From NCBI GenBank assembly GCA_035253505.1, contig DATFCC010000030.1, forward strand, positions 1 through 12,950: 12,950 nucleotides of DNA. Direction: 5' to 3'. Under the pieces are notes generated by a model. That model was not told the DNA's origin and searched no databases. It saw nothing but the letters and a program-made list of their open reading frames with translations. This stretch comes from AWTP1-13 sp035253505. GTDB taxonomy: Bacteria; Pseudomonadota; Alphaproteobacteria; Rhizobiales; Hyphomicrobiaceae. Each line of letters begins with the position of its first letter. Position 1 is the stretch's first letter. Positions 1-7,078 of this stretch are shown one piece after another. A program made the position numbers and the translations under genes.

Positions 1-374
1 TCGACACCACCGTGCCGCTGGTGCCGCCGCGGGTGGCGCGCGCGCAGATGCCGCTCGAAGGGTCGGCCGCGCTGGCCGCGCAAAAGCGGCTGCCTCCCGG
101 TACGCGGGTCGTTTCCGGCTTCCATAATGTGGCGGCGTCGAAGCTGCAGAAGGACGAGGCGATCGACTGCGACGTGCTCGTTTTCGGCGACGATGCCAAG
201 GATCGCGAGGTGGTGCTCGAGCTGGCGGGCGCCATGGGGCTGCGCGGCATCCACGCCGGCCCGCTCGCCAACTCCGTGGCGGCCGAGGCGTTGACCTCGG
301 TGCTGATCGGCATCAACCGCACCTACAAGGTGGATGGCGCCGGCATTCGCATCACCGGCATCGCCGCCAGCTAG
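1..374 (+). CDS. npdG: F420-dependent NADP reductase (NpdG/Fno), 3' portion
   Basis: Open at the left edge, reading from base 3, so only the last 123 residues are present. The product transfers hydride between NADPH and coenzyme F420 in the cytoplasm and so maintains the F420H2 pool. What is left is the C-terminal part of the Rossmann-type reductase. A VPLVPPRV stretch with QMPLEGSAA is followed by the conserved core GFHNVAA, the IDCDVLVFGDD segment, the HAGPLANS turn and the ending VLIGINRTYKVDGAGIRITGI. These match the order of the NpdG family as I know it. The N-terminal dinucleotide-binding GxGxxG lies outside the window. It is followed after 52 nt by cofE on the same strand, which supports a role in F420 metabolism rather than another NADP reductase. 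The family assignment is strong; the true start cannot be seen. Confidence 0.9.
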   Translation, partial: DTTVPLVPPRVARAQMPLEGSAALAAQKRLPPGTRVVSGFHNVAASKLQKDEAIDCDVLVFGDDAKDREVVLELAGAMGLRGIHAGPLANSVAAEALTSVLIGINRTYKVDGAGIRITGIAAS

Positions 375-426
375 AGCCTGAGAAAACCTGGGCGAGCACG
401 GCGTTCAAGGCAACGGGACAAGCACC

Positions 427-1197
427 TTGCGCAATTCCGGCCTCACCATTGTCGCGCTCGACGGCATACCGCAGGTGCTGCCCGGCGATGACCTGGGCGC
501 CCTGCTGATCGAGGCCATGGTGGCCAACTCGGTCACGCTGAGCGCGCATGATATCGTGGTGGTGACGAGCAAGATCGTGTCGAAGGCCGAGGGCCGCTTC
601 CTGGAGTTGGGCACGCTGGAGCCGAGCGAGCGGGCGCGTGAGCTGGCCCAGATCACCCGCAAGGATGTGCGGCTGGTCGAGGCTGTCCTGCAGGAGGCCA
701 CGGAGGTGCTCCGCGCCAAGCCCAACGTGCTGATCGTCGCTACCCGGCAGGGGCTGATCATGGCCAATGCCGGCGTCGACCAGTCGAACCTCGAGGCAGA
801 GGATCACGGCCGGCGGGTGCTGCTCCTCCCTCTCGACCCGGATGCCACCGCACAGCGCCTCAAGGCCAGGCTCGATGCGCACTTCGGGGTGGATATCGGC
901 GTCGTCATCTCCGACAGCGTCGGCCGGGCATGGCGGCTCGGCACGGTGGGATTGGCGATCGGCGCGGCCGGCGTCCCGTCCCTGTGGGACCGGCGCGGCG
1001 AGCAGGACCTGAGCGGACGCCCGCTGGAGGTGACCGAGGTGGCTTTCGCCGACGCCGTCGCTTCCATCGGCGTGCTGGCCATGGGCGAGGCCGCCGAGGG
1101 CCGTCCCGCAGCCGTTGTGCGCGGACTCGACTGGAACGCGCCGGCGACGCCCGCCGCGTCGCTCGTACGCCCCAAGCGCGAGGACTTGTTCCGATGA
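427..1197 (+). CDS. cofE: Coenzyme F420-0:L-glutamate ligase (CofE)
   Basis: A 256-residue single-domain enzyme that uses GTP to add glutamate residues to F420-0, giving F420 with a gamma-linked tail. Visible family features are IPQVLPGDDL (14-23), VVTSKIVSKAEGR (45-57), GLIMANAGVDQSN (109-121), VVISDSVGRAWRLGTVGLAIG (start 159) and DRRGEQDLSGR (188-198) leading into TEVAFADAVAS. The start is TTG at 427; the upstream in-frame stop at 379 leaves only a CTG as an alternative, and the protein begins sensibly just before the first conserved strand. The SD before TTG is weak. Length fits archaeal-type CofE. The C-terminal nitroreductase-like domain found in mycobacterial FbiB is absent. The stop overlaps the cofD start as ATGA. 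Confidence 0.95.
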   Translation: MRNSGLTIVALDGIPQVLPGDDLGALLIEAMVANSVTLSAHDIVVVTSKIVSKAEGRFLELGTLEPSERARELAQITRKDVRLVEAVLQEATEVLRAKPNVLIVATRQGLIMANAGVDQSNLEAEDHGRRVLLLPLDPDATAQRLKARLDAHFGVDIGVVISDSVGRAWRLGTVGLAIGAAGVPSLWDRRGEQDLSGRPLEVTEVAFADAVASIGVLAMGEAAEGRPAAVVRGLDWNAPATPAASLVRPKREDLFR

Positions 1198-2180
1198 ACG
1201 CGCAAGCGGTCCCGGCCGGCACCTACGTGGTGCTCTCCGGCGGCAGCGGCGGCGTCAAGCTGGCCGTGGGGCTGGCGCAGCTCCTGGGCGAGCGGTTGTC
1301 GGTGATCGTCAACACCGGCGACGACTTCACCCACCTGGGGCTCCACATCTCGCCCGACGTGGATACGGTGCTCTACTCGCTGGCCGGCGTGGTGAACGAG
1401 GAGACGGGTTGGGGACGTCGCAACGAGACATGGACCTTCATGCGAGCGCTCGGCGAGCTGGGTGGGCCGACGTGGTTCAAGCTCGGCGACGGCGACCTCG
1501 CAACCCACATCGATCGCGCGCAGCGCTTGCGCGCGGGGGAGACGGTGACGGCCGTGGCGGCGGGTCAGGCCCGGGCACTCGGCGTGTTGCCGCAGATCCT
1601 GCCCATGAGCGACGAGCCCGTGCGCACGGTCATCGACACGGATGCAGGCACGCTGAGCTTCCAGGAGTACTTCGTTCGCGAGCAGAGCCGCCCGAGACTG
1701 AGCGGCATCCGCCTGGAAGGGATCGCGGCGGCGCGCCCGACCCGGCAGGTGCTCGAGGCACTGTCGGCACCCGGCCTGGCCGGGGTCATCGTCGGCCCGT
1801 CGAACCCCTGGCTGAGCGTCGATCCGATCCTGGCCGTGCCTGGCATGCGCGCGGCGCTGCGGGCGCAAGGTGCACCCGTCATCGCCATATCGCCCATCGT
1901 CGGCGGGAAGGCCGTCAAAGGCCCTACCGCCAAGATCATGGCCGAGATGGGGCTCGATGCCGACTGCCTCACCGTGGCTCGTCACTATGACGGCCTCATC
2001 GACGGCTTCATCATCGACGACGCCGATGCGATATTGGCAAAGGAGTTGAAGGTTCCCGCCCTCGTCACCAATACCATGATGCGCTCGCTCGACGACAAGA
2101 CAGCCCTGGCCCGCCAGTGCCTGGCATTCTGCGAACGCCTCGTGGGCACGCGCGCCGCGGGCAGGAGGGTGCGCGCATGA
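1194..2180 (+). CDS. cofD: 2-phospho-L-lactate transferase (CofD/FbiA)
   Basis: A 328-residue transferase that moves the phospho-acid moiety from the guanylyl-activated donor made by CofC onto FO, giving F420-0 or its dehydro form. The N-terminal glycine-rich LSGGSGGVKLA (14-24) is followed by VNTGDDFTHLGLHISPDVDT (39-58), ETGWG, WFKLGDGDLATH (94-105), GPSNPWLSVDPIL (201-213) and SPIVGGKAVKGPTAK (233-247). This is the usual order for the family, and length is normal. The ATG at 1194 overlaps the cofE stop by four bases, with GAGG at 1180-1183 as a spaced SD. A longer open frame upstream of 1194 only shadows cofE. The stop overlaps cofC as ATGA, so CofD and CofC are probably made together, fitting the instability of the donor they share. 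Donor identity (lactyl, enolpyruvyl or glyceryl form) cannot be read from the sequence by eye. Confidence 0.95.
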   Translation: MNAQAVPAGTYVVLSGGSGGVKLAVGLAQLLGERLSVIVNTGDDFTHLGLHISPDVDTVLYSLAGVVNEETGWGRRNETWTFMRALGELGGPTWFKLGDGDLATHIDRAQRLRAGETVTAVAAGQARALGVLPQILPMSDEPVRTVIDTDAGTLSFQEYFVREQSRPRLSGIRLEGIAAARPTRQVLEALSAPGLAGVIVGPSNPWLSVDPILAVPGMRAALRAQGAPVIAISPIVGGKAVKGPTAKIMAEMGLDADCLTVARHYDGLIDGFIIDDADAILAKELKVPALVTNTMMRSLDDKTALARQCLAFCERLVGTRAAGRRVRA

Positions 2181-2863
2181 TCACGATGAGGACCTGCGCC
2201 ATCGTTCCCCTGAAGGGGCTGCCGCGCGCCAAGCGGCGGCTGTCGTCGGCACTGCCCGGGCCGGTGCGCGAGCATCTTGTGCTGACCATGCTGGAGGACG
2301 TGCTCTCCACCCTCGCCGGCATCGAGCACCTGGACTGCGTGGTGGTCACGCCCGAGAGCCGGATAGCGGAAATCGCGCTGAGACACCGAGCGATCGCGCT
2401 GCCGGAGCCCGGCGCGGAGGACCTGAATGCGGCGGTGCGCAGCGGCCTCGACTACGCCTGCGCGCGCGGCATCGGCCAGGCGCTGGTGCTGCCGGCCGAC
2501 GTGCCGCTTGCCACACGGGACGAACTTGCAGCGCTGATCCATTCGCGCGGCGGCCAGCCGGGGGTGACCCTGGCGCCATCGCACGACGGCAACGGCACCA
2601 ACGGCCTCCTGCTCGCGCCGCCGCAGGCCATCGCCCCCAGCTACGGGCCCGGCAGCTATCTCGAGCACCTGTCGCAGGCCATGGCACGGCGGGTCGACGT
2701 TAACGTCTTGCACCTGCCAGGCCTCGCCCGCGATATCGACGAGCCTTCCGATCTTGCACACCTGCTGGGCAACGCGCACGGTGCCACGCGCTACAAATTC
2801 CTGGAACCTTATCTCGCTGCCCCCGCCGGTCCGCAGCCCAGTCCGCAAGGGAACGAGCGATGA
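2177..2863 (+). CDS. cofC: Phospholactate/phosphoenolpyruvate guanylyltransferase (CofC/FbiD)
   Basis: A 228-residue nucleotidyltransferase that couples GTP to a three-carbon phospho-acid, producing the short-lived donor used by CofD. Visible are VPLKGLPRAKRRLSSAL (10-26), corresponding to the GTP-binding loop, LPADVPLAT (105-113) with the metal-binding Asp108, DGNGTNGLLL (137-146), GPGS near 157-160, and PGLARDIDEPSDL (181-193). The ATG at 2177 is preceded by a strong AGGAGGG SD at 2163-2169 with a 7-nt spacer. An upstream in-frame start at 2117 would add 20 residues, but it lies inside cofD and lacks this SD. The C-terminal tail (about 200-228) runs on past the last domain motif and is Pro/Gln-rich. 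Family members differ in using 2-phospholactate, PEP or 3-phosphoglycerate; I cannot decide between these here. Confidence 0.93.
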   Translation: MITMRTCAIVPLKGLPRAKRRLSSALPGPVREHLVLTMLEDVLSTLAGIEHLDCVVVTPESRIAEIALRHRAIALPEPGAEDLNAAVRSGLDYACARGIGQALVLPADVPLATRDELAALIHSRGGQPGVTLAPSHDGNGTNGLLLAPPQAIAPSYGPGSYLEHLSQAMARRVDVNVLHLPGLARDIDEPSDLAHLLGNAHGATRYKFLEPYLAAPAGPQPSPQGNER

Positions 2864-5439
2864 CATCCTCCGCCATCAAGCAAGCGCTCGCTGCCGCCGA
2901 GGCGGGGCGGCGGCTGTCCGCTTTCGAGGCCATGGCGCTCGCAGAGCATGATGACCTCGCCGCCCTGACGGGGTTGGCGGAGCGGCTGGCGCTCGCCGGC
3001 CACGGCACGCAGGTCAGTTTCTCCAAGAAGGTGTTCATCCCGCTGACCAAGCTGTGCCGGGATGTCTGCCACTACTGCACGTTCGCGCACACACCACGCG
3101 ACGGCGAGCCCGCCTACCTCACGCCCGAGGCAGTGCTCGACATCGCGCGGGCGGGCAAGACTGCCGGCTGCAAGGAGGCCCTGTTCACGCTCGGCGATCA
3201 GCCGGAGCTGCGCTACGCCGCCGCCCGCGAGGCGCTGGCGAAGATCGGCTGCACGTCCACGCTGGAGTACCTGGAGAGGTCGGCGGCACTCGTGCTGAAG
3301 GAGACGGGGCTGCTGCCGCATCTCAATCCCGGCGTGATGGACGAGGCGTGGCTGGCGCGGCTGCGCAAGGTGTCCGTGTCGCAGGGCATCATGCTGGAGA
3401 CGGCGTCGGAGCGGTTGTCGCGCCGCGGTGGCCCGCATTTCGGCTCGCCCGACAAGGTGCCTGCCGTGCGCCTGGCCACGCTCGAGGCGGCGGGTCGCGC
3501 CCGCATTCCCTTCACCACCGGCATCCTGATCGGCATCGGCGAGACGCGCGCCGAACGCGTCGAGGCGCTGCTGGCGATCCGCGACATGCATGAGCGGCAT
3601 GGCCATATCCACGAAGTGATCGTGCAGAACTTCCGCGCCAAGCCGGGCACGCGCATGAGCGGTGCCGCCGAGCCGACGCTGGACGATCACGCCTGGACGA
3701 TCGCCGTGGCGCGGCTCGTGCTCGGGCCGGCGATGAACATCCAGGCCCCGCCCAACCTGCAGCCCGATGGCCTGGCACAGCTTGTCCGCGCCGGCATCAA
3801 CGACTGGGGCGGCGTCTCGCCGGTGACGCCCGATCACGTGAACCCCGAGGCGCCCTGGCCGCACCTCGCCGACCTGGAGCGCGCGACGGCGCGGGCCGGC
3901 CGCACGCTGGTCGAGCGCCTGGCGATCTATCCGGAGTATGCACCGTCGCACGGTGCACCCTCATCCAACCGCGCAACGTCATCCCCACGAAGGCGGGGAT
4001 CCACGCAAGTTGCCGATAGGCATGATAGGGGCGCGAGTGCCCGCCTGCACGGGCATGATGTCGGTGAGTGGCTCGATCGTACGCTATTGGCGCCGACGCT
4101 GCGTCAGATGGATACGGCGGGGCTGGCACGCGAGGACGCGTGGGCGCCGGGGACGGAGGAAGCGCTTCCACCTCCGATGGTTGCCCTCATCAAGGGGTCA
4201 GACCCCTCGCTGTCACGGTCCCGGCGAAACCGAAACGCGAGCGGCGAGGGGTCTGACCCCTTGCTGTCCTCACCCCTTATTGCGCGCGTCCTCGACCGGG
4301 TGTCGGCCGGCGAACCGCTGAGCGAGGCCGACGTAGTCACGCTGTTCGATGCACGTGGCGCAGACTTCTCCGCCGTCTGCCAGGCCGCTGATGCGCTGCG
4401 CGCGCGCCGCGTCGGCGACACGGTGACCTACGTCGTCAACCGTAACATCAACTACACCAACGTCTGCACCTACGGCTGCAAGTTCTGTGCGTTCTCGAAA
4501 GGGCGGCAAAACCTCGGCCATCGGGACAAGCCCTACGATTTGGATATGGCGGAAATCTCGGAGCGCACGGCCGAGGCCTGGGCGCGTGGCGCCACGGAGG
4601 TCTGCCTGCAGGGCGGCATCAAGCCCGGATACACCGGGGAAACCTACCTGTCGGTCGTCGCCGCGGTGAAGCGGGCTGCGCCCGACATGCACGTGCATGC
4701 GTTCTCTCCGCTCGAGATCCGCACCGGCGCCGACACGCTCGGCCTCTCGCTCTACGACTATCTCTCGCGCCTGAGAGATGCCGGCCTGGCGAGCCTGCCC
4801 GGGACCGCCGCCGAGATTCTCGACGATGAGGTGCGCGCGATCCTGTGTCCCGACAAGATCAACACCGCCCAGTGGTTCGAGGTGATGGAGACGGCGCACG
4901 CCGTCGGCCTCAAGAGCACCGCCACCATCATGTTCGGCCATGTCGATGCCTACCGGCATTGGGCGCGCCATCTCCTGCGCATCCGCGCCCTGCAGGAGCG
5001 GACCGGCGGCTTCACCGAGTTCGTACCGCTGCCGTTCGTGCACATGGAGGCACCGATCTATCTCCGGGGCCAGTCGCGCAAGGGGCCGACGTTCCGTGAG
5101 GCGGTCCTGATGCACGCTGTGGCGCGGCTTGCGCTCGATCCCTGCTTCACCAACATCCAGACGTCGTGGGTCAAGATGGGGCCGGACGGTGCCGCGCTCT
5201 GCCTCGGCGCGGGGGCCAACGACATGGGCGGCGTTCTCATGAACGAGTCCATCACGCGCGCCGCCGGCGCCATGCACGGCCAGGAGTTGTGCGCCGACGA
5301 CCTGGATCGGTTGATTCGGGCGCAGGGCCGAACTCCCCGCCAGCGATCGACGGCCTACGGTTCGGTTTCAGCCGAGCGCACGGCCGCGGCGGCCCGTGCC
5401 ACACCGCTGAGCGGCCTTGCGGCGTCCGCCCAACCGTAG
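2860..5439 (+). CDS. fbiC: Bifunctional FO synthase, fused CofG-CofH (FbiC)
   Basis: An 859-residue fusion of two radical-SAM enzymes that together build the deazaflavin FO from tyrosine and 5-amino-6-ribitylamino-uracil. The CofG half carries the CX3CX2C cluster motif at C66, C70 and C73, then TTGILIGIGET and QNFRAKPGT. It ends around RLAIYPEY (353-360). The CofH half starts near residue 473 and carries CX3CX2C at C536, C540 and C543, then LQGGIKPGYTGETY, STATIMFGHVD, FTEFVPLPFVH and GANDMGGVLMNESITRAAGA. The ATG at 2860 overlaps the cofC stop as ATGA, with AAGGGA at 2847-2852 as SD. The inter-domain linker is odd. Residues about 361-402 and 444-468 are encoded by palindromic repeat elements, are low-complexity (Ser/Arg/Gly-rich) and do not resemble family sequence. 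Between them, WLDRTLLAPTLRQMDTAGLA (from 404) looks like ordinary CofG C-terminal sequence. Both catalytic halves look intact. Confidence 0.95.
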   Translation: MTSSAIKQALAAAEAGRRLSAFEAMALAEHDDLAALTGLAERLALAGHGTQVSFSKKVFIPLTKLCRDVCHYCTFAHTPRDGEPAYLTPEAVLDIARAGKTAGCKEALFTLGDQPELRYAAAREALAKIGCTSTLEYLERSAALVLKETGLLPHLNPGVMDEAWLARLRKVSVSQGIMLETASERLSRRGGPHFGSPDKVPAVRLATLEAAGRARIPFTTGILIGIGETRAERVEALLAIRDMHERHGHIHEVIVQNFRAKPGTRMSGAAEPTLDDHAWTIAVARLVLGPAMNIQAPPNLQPDGLAQLVRAGINDWGGVSPVTPDHVNPEAPWPHLADLERATARAGRTLVERLAIYPEYAPSHGAPSSNRATSSPRRRGSTQVADRHDRGASARLHGHDVGEWLDRTLLAPTLRQMDTAGLAREDAWAPGTEEALPPPMVALIKGSDPSLSRSRRNRNASGEGSDPLLSSPLIARVLDRVSAGEPLSEADVVTLFDARGADFSAVCQAADALRARRVGDTVTYVVNRNINYTNVCTYGCKFCAFSKGRQNLGHRDKPYDLDMAEISERTAEAWARGATEVCLQGGIKPGYTGETYLSVVAAVKRAAPDMHVHAFSPLEIRTGADTLGLSLYDYLSRLRDAGLASLPGTAAEILDDEVRAILCPDKINTAQWFEVMETAHAVGLKSTATIMFGHVDAYRHWARHLLRIRALQERTGGFTEFVPLPFVHMEAPIYLRGQSRKGPTFREAVLMHAVARLALDPCFTNIQTSWVKMGPDGAALCLGAGANDMGGVLMNESITRAAGAMHGQELCADDLDRLIRAQGRTPRQRSTAYGSVSAERTAAAARATPLSGLAASAQP
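3939..3957. repeat. Perfect 8-bp hairpin inside the fbiC linker
   Basis: TGCACCGT, a CGC loop and ACGGTGCA form a perfect inverted repeat immediately after the last recognisable CofG codon of this block (Y360). It lies 21 nt left of the larger palindromic repeat at 3979-4058. It may be a boundary part of the same insertion or a separate small palindrome. It is translated in frame. Confidence 0.6.
3979..4058. repeat. REP/MITE-like palindromic element 1 inserted in frame in fbiC
   Basis: An ~80-nt unit with imperfect terminal inverted repeats. Bases 3979-3999 and the reverse complement of 4038-4058 agree at 16 of 21 positions, including the outer TCAT/ATGA and the inner AGGCGGG. Each end is also its own hairpin: ATCCCC (3981-3986) with GGGGAT (3995-4000), and TGCCC (4038-4042) with GGGCA (4051-4055). 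The left end closely resembles the TCATCCCC...GGCGGGGAT repeat scattered in many proteobacterial genomes; that resemblance is from memory, not a search. It is read through without a stop, giving Ser/Arg/Gly/His-rich residues of about 374-400 of FbiC. Confidence 0.75.
4191..4263. repeat. Palindromic element 2 with perfect 20-bp inverted repeats, in frame in fbiC
   Basis: CAAGGGGTCAGACCCCTCGC at 4191-4210 is the exact reverse complement of 4244-4263, separated by 33 nt. Each arm contains its own near-palindrome (AGGGGTC-A-GACCCCT). The segment is therefore a nested palindrome, and the arms are also nearly direct repeats that continue into CGCTGTC/TTGCTGTC. Because of this symmetry the same peptide appears twice, KGSDPS (445-450) and EGSDPL (463-468). 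The core is unlike element 1. Similar GGGGTCAGACCCC palindromes are, from memory, dispersed repeats in proteobacteria. It lies in the linker just before the CofH domain. Confidence 0.8.
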
Positions 5440-5465
5440 TCGGCAAGTCACTCTTCAGCCGTCGA

Positions 5466-6575
5466 CTATTCCGCGGCCCTCACGGATGCGGACCTCGACG
5501 GCGCGGCTGACTTCCACTTCTTCACCACCGGCAGCACTTCCTTGGCGAAGAGCTTGAGCCCACGCTCGGACACCGCATAGGGCGTGCCGCCGAAGCGGAA
5601 GGCCACGTTCATCTCGAAGTCGCCCAGCACCTCGCGGCGCTTCTCCAGGCCGCGCAGGATCTTGTCGGGCGTCCCCCAACTCGCGGCCTGCATGAAGCCG
5701 GCCACGGCGCCGTCCAGCCCACCCTTGCGCGCGATCTCGGCCTTCTGCTGGTAGGCGTCGTAGCCCTTCACCGTCTTGAAGTGCTCGCCCAGGAACTCGT
5801 AGTGGTAGAAGTTGCTCTCCACGAACTTGCCCTGGTACTTGCGCGCCTCCTCCTCGGTCTCGGCCAGATTGGTGCCGCACACGCAGAACTCGGTCAGCAT
5901 GATCGTCGGCGGGGCAGTGCCGTGGTACTTGCGGTGCAGCTCGCGGCCGCGCTCGATGACCGGCGCGCGCATCTCCCACGGCCGGTCGGCGAACATCACC
6001 ATGTGCGCACCGATCTTGGCAGCCGAGTCGACCGAATCTTCGCTGGACGCCACAGCATAGATGCGGTCATCGAAGGCGTATTTCGGGCGCGGGCGGATCT
6101 CGATGCGCGGCTGCTTGTAGTACTTGCCGTCGCCTTCCATGAAGCCGGTCTTCAGCGCATTGACGATCATCGGCGCGGCCTCGTCGAAGCGCCCGCGCGA
6201 TTCGTCCATGCTGAGGCGGAACGCGGCGAACTCGCGCCGGGCGAGGCCCCGTCCCATGCCGAGCCTGAGCTTGCCCTTGCACAGCAGGTCGAGGACGGCG
6301 GCGTTCTCCGCCACCCGCAACGGATCGTGCCAGGGCAGGATGACGGCTGCCGTGCCGAAGCTCATGCCTGGGCAGACGCCGGCCAGGTAGGACATCAGGT
6401 GCAGGTTATCGGGAACGAACGAGTAGTCGTTGAAGTGGTGTTCGGCGGACCACAGCACGTCGAAGCCGGAATCGGCGGCAAGCCGCGCCAGGCGTATCTC
6501 CTCGTCCCATACCTGGTCGTCCGGGCAGTTGTCCCAGCCATAGCTGGCGAACACCATCATCATGCCGACGTCCAT
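5466..6575 (-). CDS. Luciferase-like monooxygenase (LLM class) flavin/F420-dependent oxidoreductase
   Basis: A 369-residue TIM-barrel oxidoreductase of the bacterial-luciferase superfamily, cytoplasmic, using reduced FMN or F420. Visible are the N-terminal barrel strand MMMVFAS, SGFDVLWSAEHHF (36-48), the family segment LPWHDPLRVAEN (80-91) and LRLGMGRGLARREFAAF (103-119). Further on come AVASSEDS, which contacts the cofactor phosphate in relatives, and a C-terminal helix ending LPVVKKW. The ATG at 6575 has GAGGAG (+ strand 6582-6587) as SD at 6 nt; an upstream start at 6659 would add 28 residues of poor composition. It runs convergently into fbiC, with 26 nt between stops and no clear terminator. 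The AEHHF motif is common in FMN-dependent LuxA-like members, while the location beside F420 genes argues for F420. Substrate is unknown and the cofactor is undecided. Confidence 0.85.
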   Translation of the reverse strand: MDVGMMMVFASYGWDNCPDDQVWDEEIRLARLAADSGFDVLWSAEHHFNDYSFVPDNLHLMSYLAGVCPGMSFGTAAVILPWHDPLRVAENAAVLDLLCKGKLRLGMGRGLARREFAAFRLSMDESRGRFDEAAPMIVNALKTGFMEGDGKYYKQPRIEIRPRPKYAFDDRIYAVASSEDSVDSAAKIGAHMVMFADRPWEMRAPVIERGRELHRKYHGTAPPTIMLTEFCVCGTNLAETEEEARKYQGKFVESNFYHYEFLGEHFKTVKGYDAYQQKAEIARKGGLDGAVAGFMQAASWGTPDKILRGLEKRREVLGDFEMNVAFRFGGTPYAVSERGLKLFAKEVLPVVKKWKSAAPSRSASVRAAE

Positions 6576-6628
6576 GCAGCGCTCCTCAGCGTTCGGCCGG
6601 CGCACCCGGCGCATCTCTTCGTGGCCGC

Positions 6629-6659
6629 ATGCTAGCACGACTGGCGAGGGCGGCTTCAA
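6629..6659 (-). promoter_or_regulatory. Candidate sigma-70 promoter for the LLM gene
   Basis: On the minus strand TTGAAG (+ strand 6654-6659) is followed after 19 nt by TAGCAT (+ strand 6629-6634), with a TG one base upstream, giving the extended -10 TGCTAGCAT. Each hexamer matches consensus at 4 of 6 positions. Transcription would begin about 45-50 nt before the ATG at 6575. The 19-nt spacing is longer than ideal, partly offset by the extended -10. Confidence 0.35.
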
Positions 6660-6872
6660 CGGTCCGATGGCGCCGCACTATGCGCCGCGGGCGTAACAGC
6701 CAGACTCCGCCATGCGCCGTTCAAGCTGTCCGACGGTCGATGCGCATGGCGATTCTTCGTCAGAACGAGCCGCTGCTTGTCGCACCATTGGATGAAGGGT
6801 GCGCGCGCGCCCGGCCGCTGGGACGGGTCAAGCGTTCGGCGAATTCTTGAGCACGGATGCAGAGGATCCGAA

Positions 6873-6915
6873 AGGCTGCGCGGACAAGAAGCACGTTTAC
6901 CGTCGTCCGCAGCCT
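6873..6915. other. Imperfect 11-bp hairpin in the intergenic region
   Basis: AGGCTGCGCGGAC (6873-6885) pairs with GTCCGCAGCCT (6905-6915) over 11 bp with a 2-nt bulge and a 19-nt loop. On the minus strand the stem is followed by TTTCGG, a very short U tract, so it could be a weak terminator on that strand. Nothing coding feeds into it, so its role is unknown. Confidence 0.4.
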
Positions 6916-7007
6916 AAACAGCGCCCTTGTGCTGCCCGTGCTTGAGCTAATGGCACCTGATCACCGCTCGGCGAAGGGGCGTGGCCCGGGTGCTTGTCAC
7001 TTGCCGC

Positions 7008-7036
7008 TGGGCACCGCCGGACAGGTTTGTTACAGT
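7008..7036 (+). promoter_or_regulatory. Candidate extended -10 promoter for the transporter operon
   Basis: TGGGCA at 7008-7013, a 17-nt spacer and TACAGT at 7031-7036 preceded by TG at 7028-7029. Both hexamers match consensus at 4 of 6 positions and the spacing is ideal. Initiation near 7043 would give an unusually long 5' leader of about 390 nt to the binding-protein ATG at 7434. It is only a motif match. Confidence 0.3.
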
Positions 7037-7078
7037 CGCGGTGCAGGCGATGCCCATGATCGGGAAGCGACCTGCGGC

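Noticed and set aside
804..1985. Long minus-strand open frame opposite cofE and cofD.
   Set aside because: It has no recognisable motif, is rich in Arg/His/Gln as expected for the antisense of GC-rich genes, and lies opposite two certain genes.
3939..4263. CRISPR-like array in fbiC.
   Set aside because: The repeats are inverted and unrelated to each other, with no regular spacers; they are palindromic elements.
5440..5465. Possible shared terminator between the convergent fbiC and LLM genes.
   Set aside because: The 26-nt gap contains no stem followed by a T run on either strand.
6565..6600. Minus-strand GAGGAGCGCTGC before the LLM start resembles the core of the S-adenosylhomocysteine riboswitch.
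   Set aside because: The ATG follows at once, the rest of the riboswitch fold is missing, and the gene is not in SAH recycling. The GAGGAG is simply its SD.
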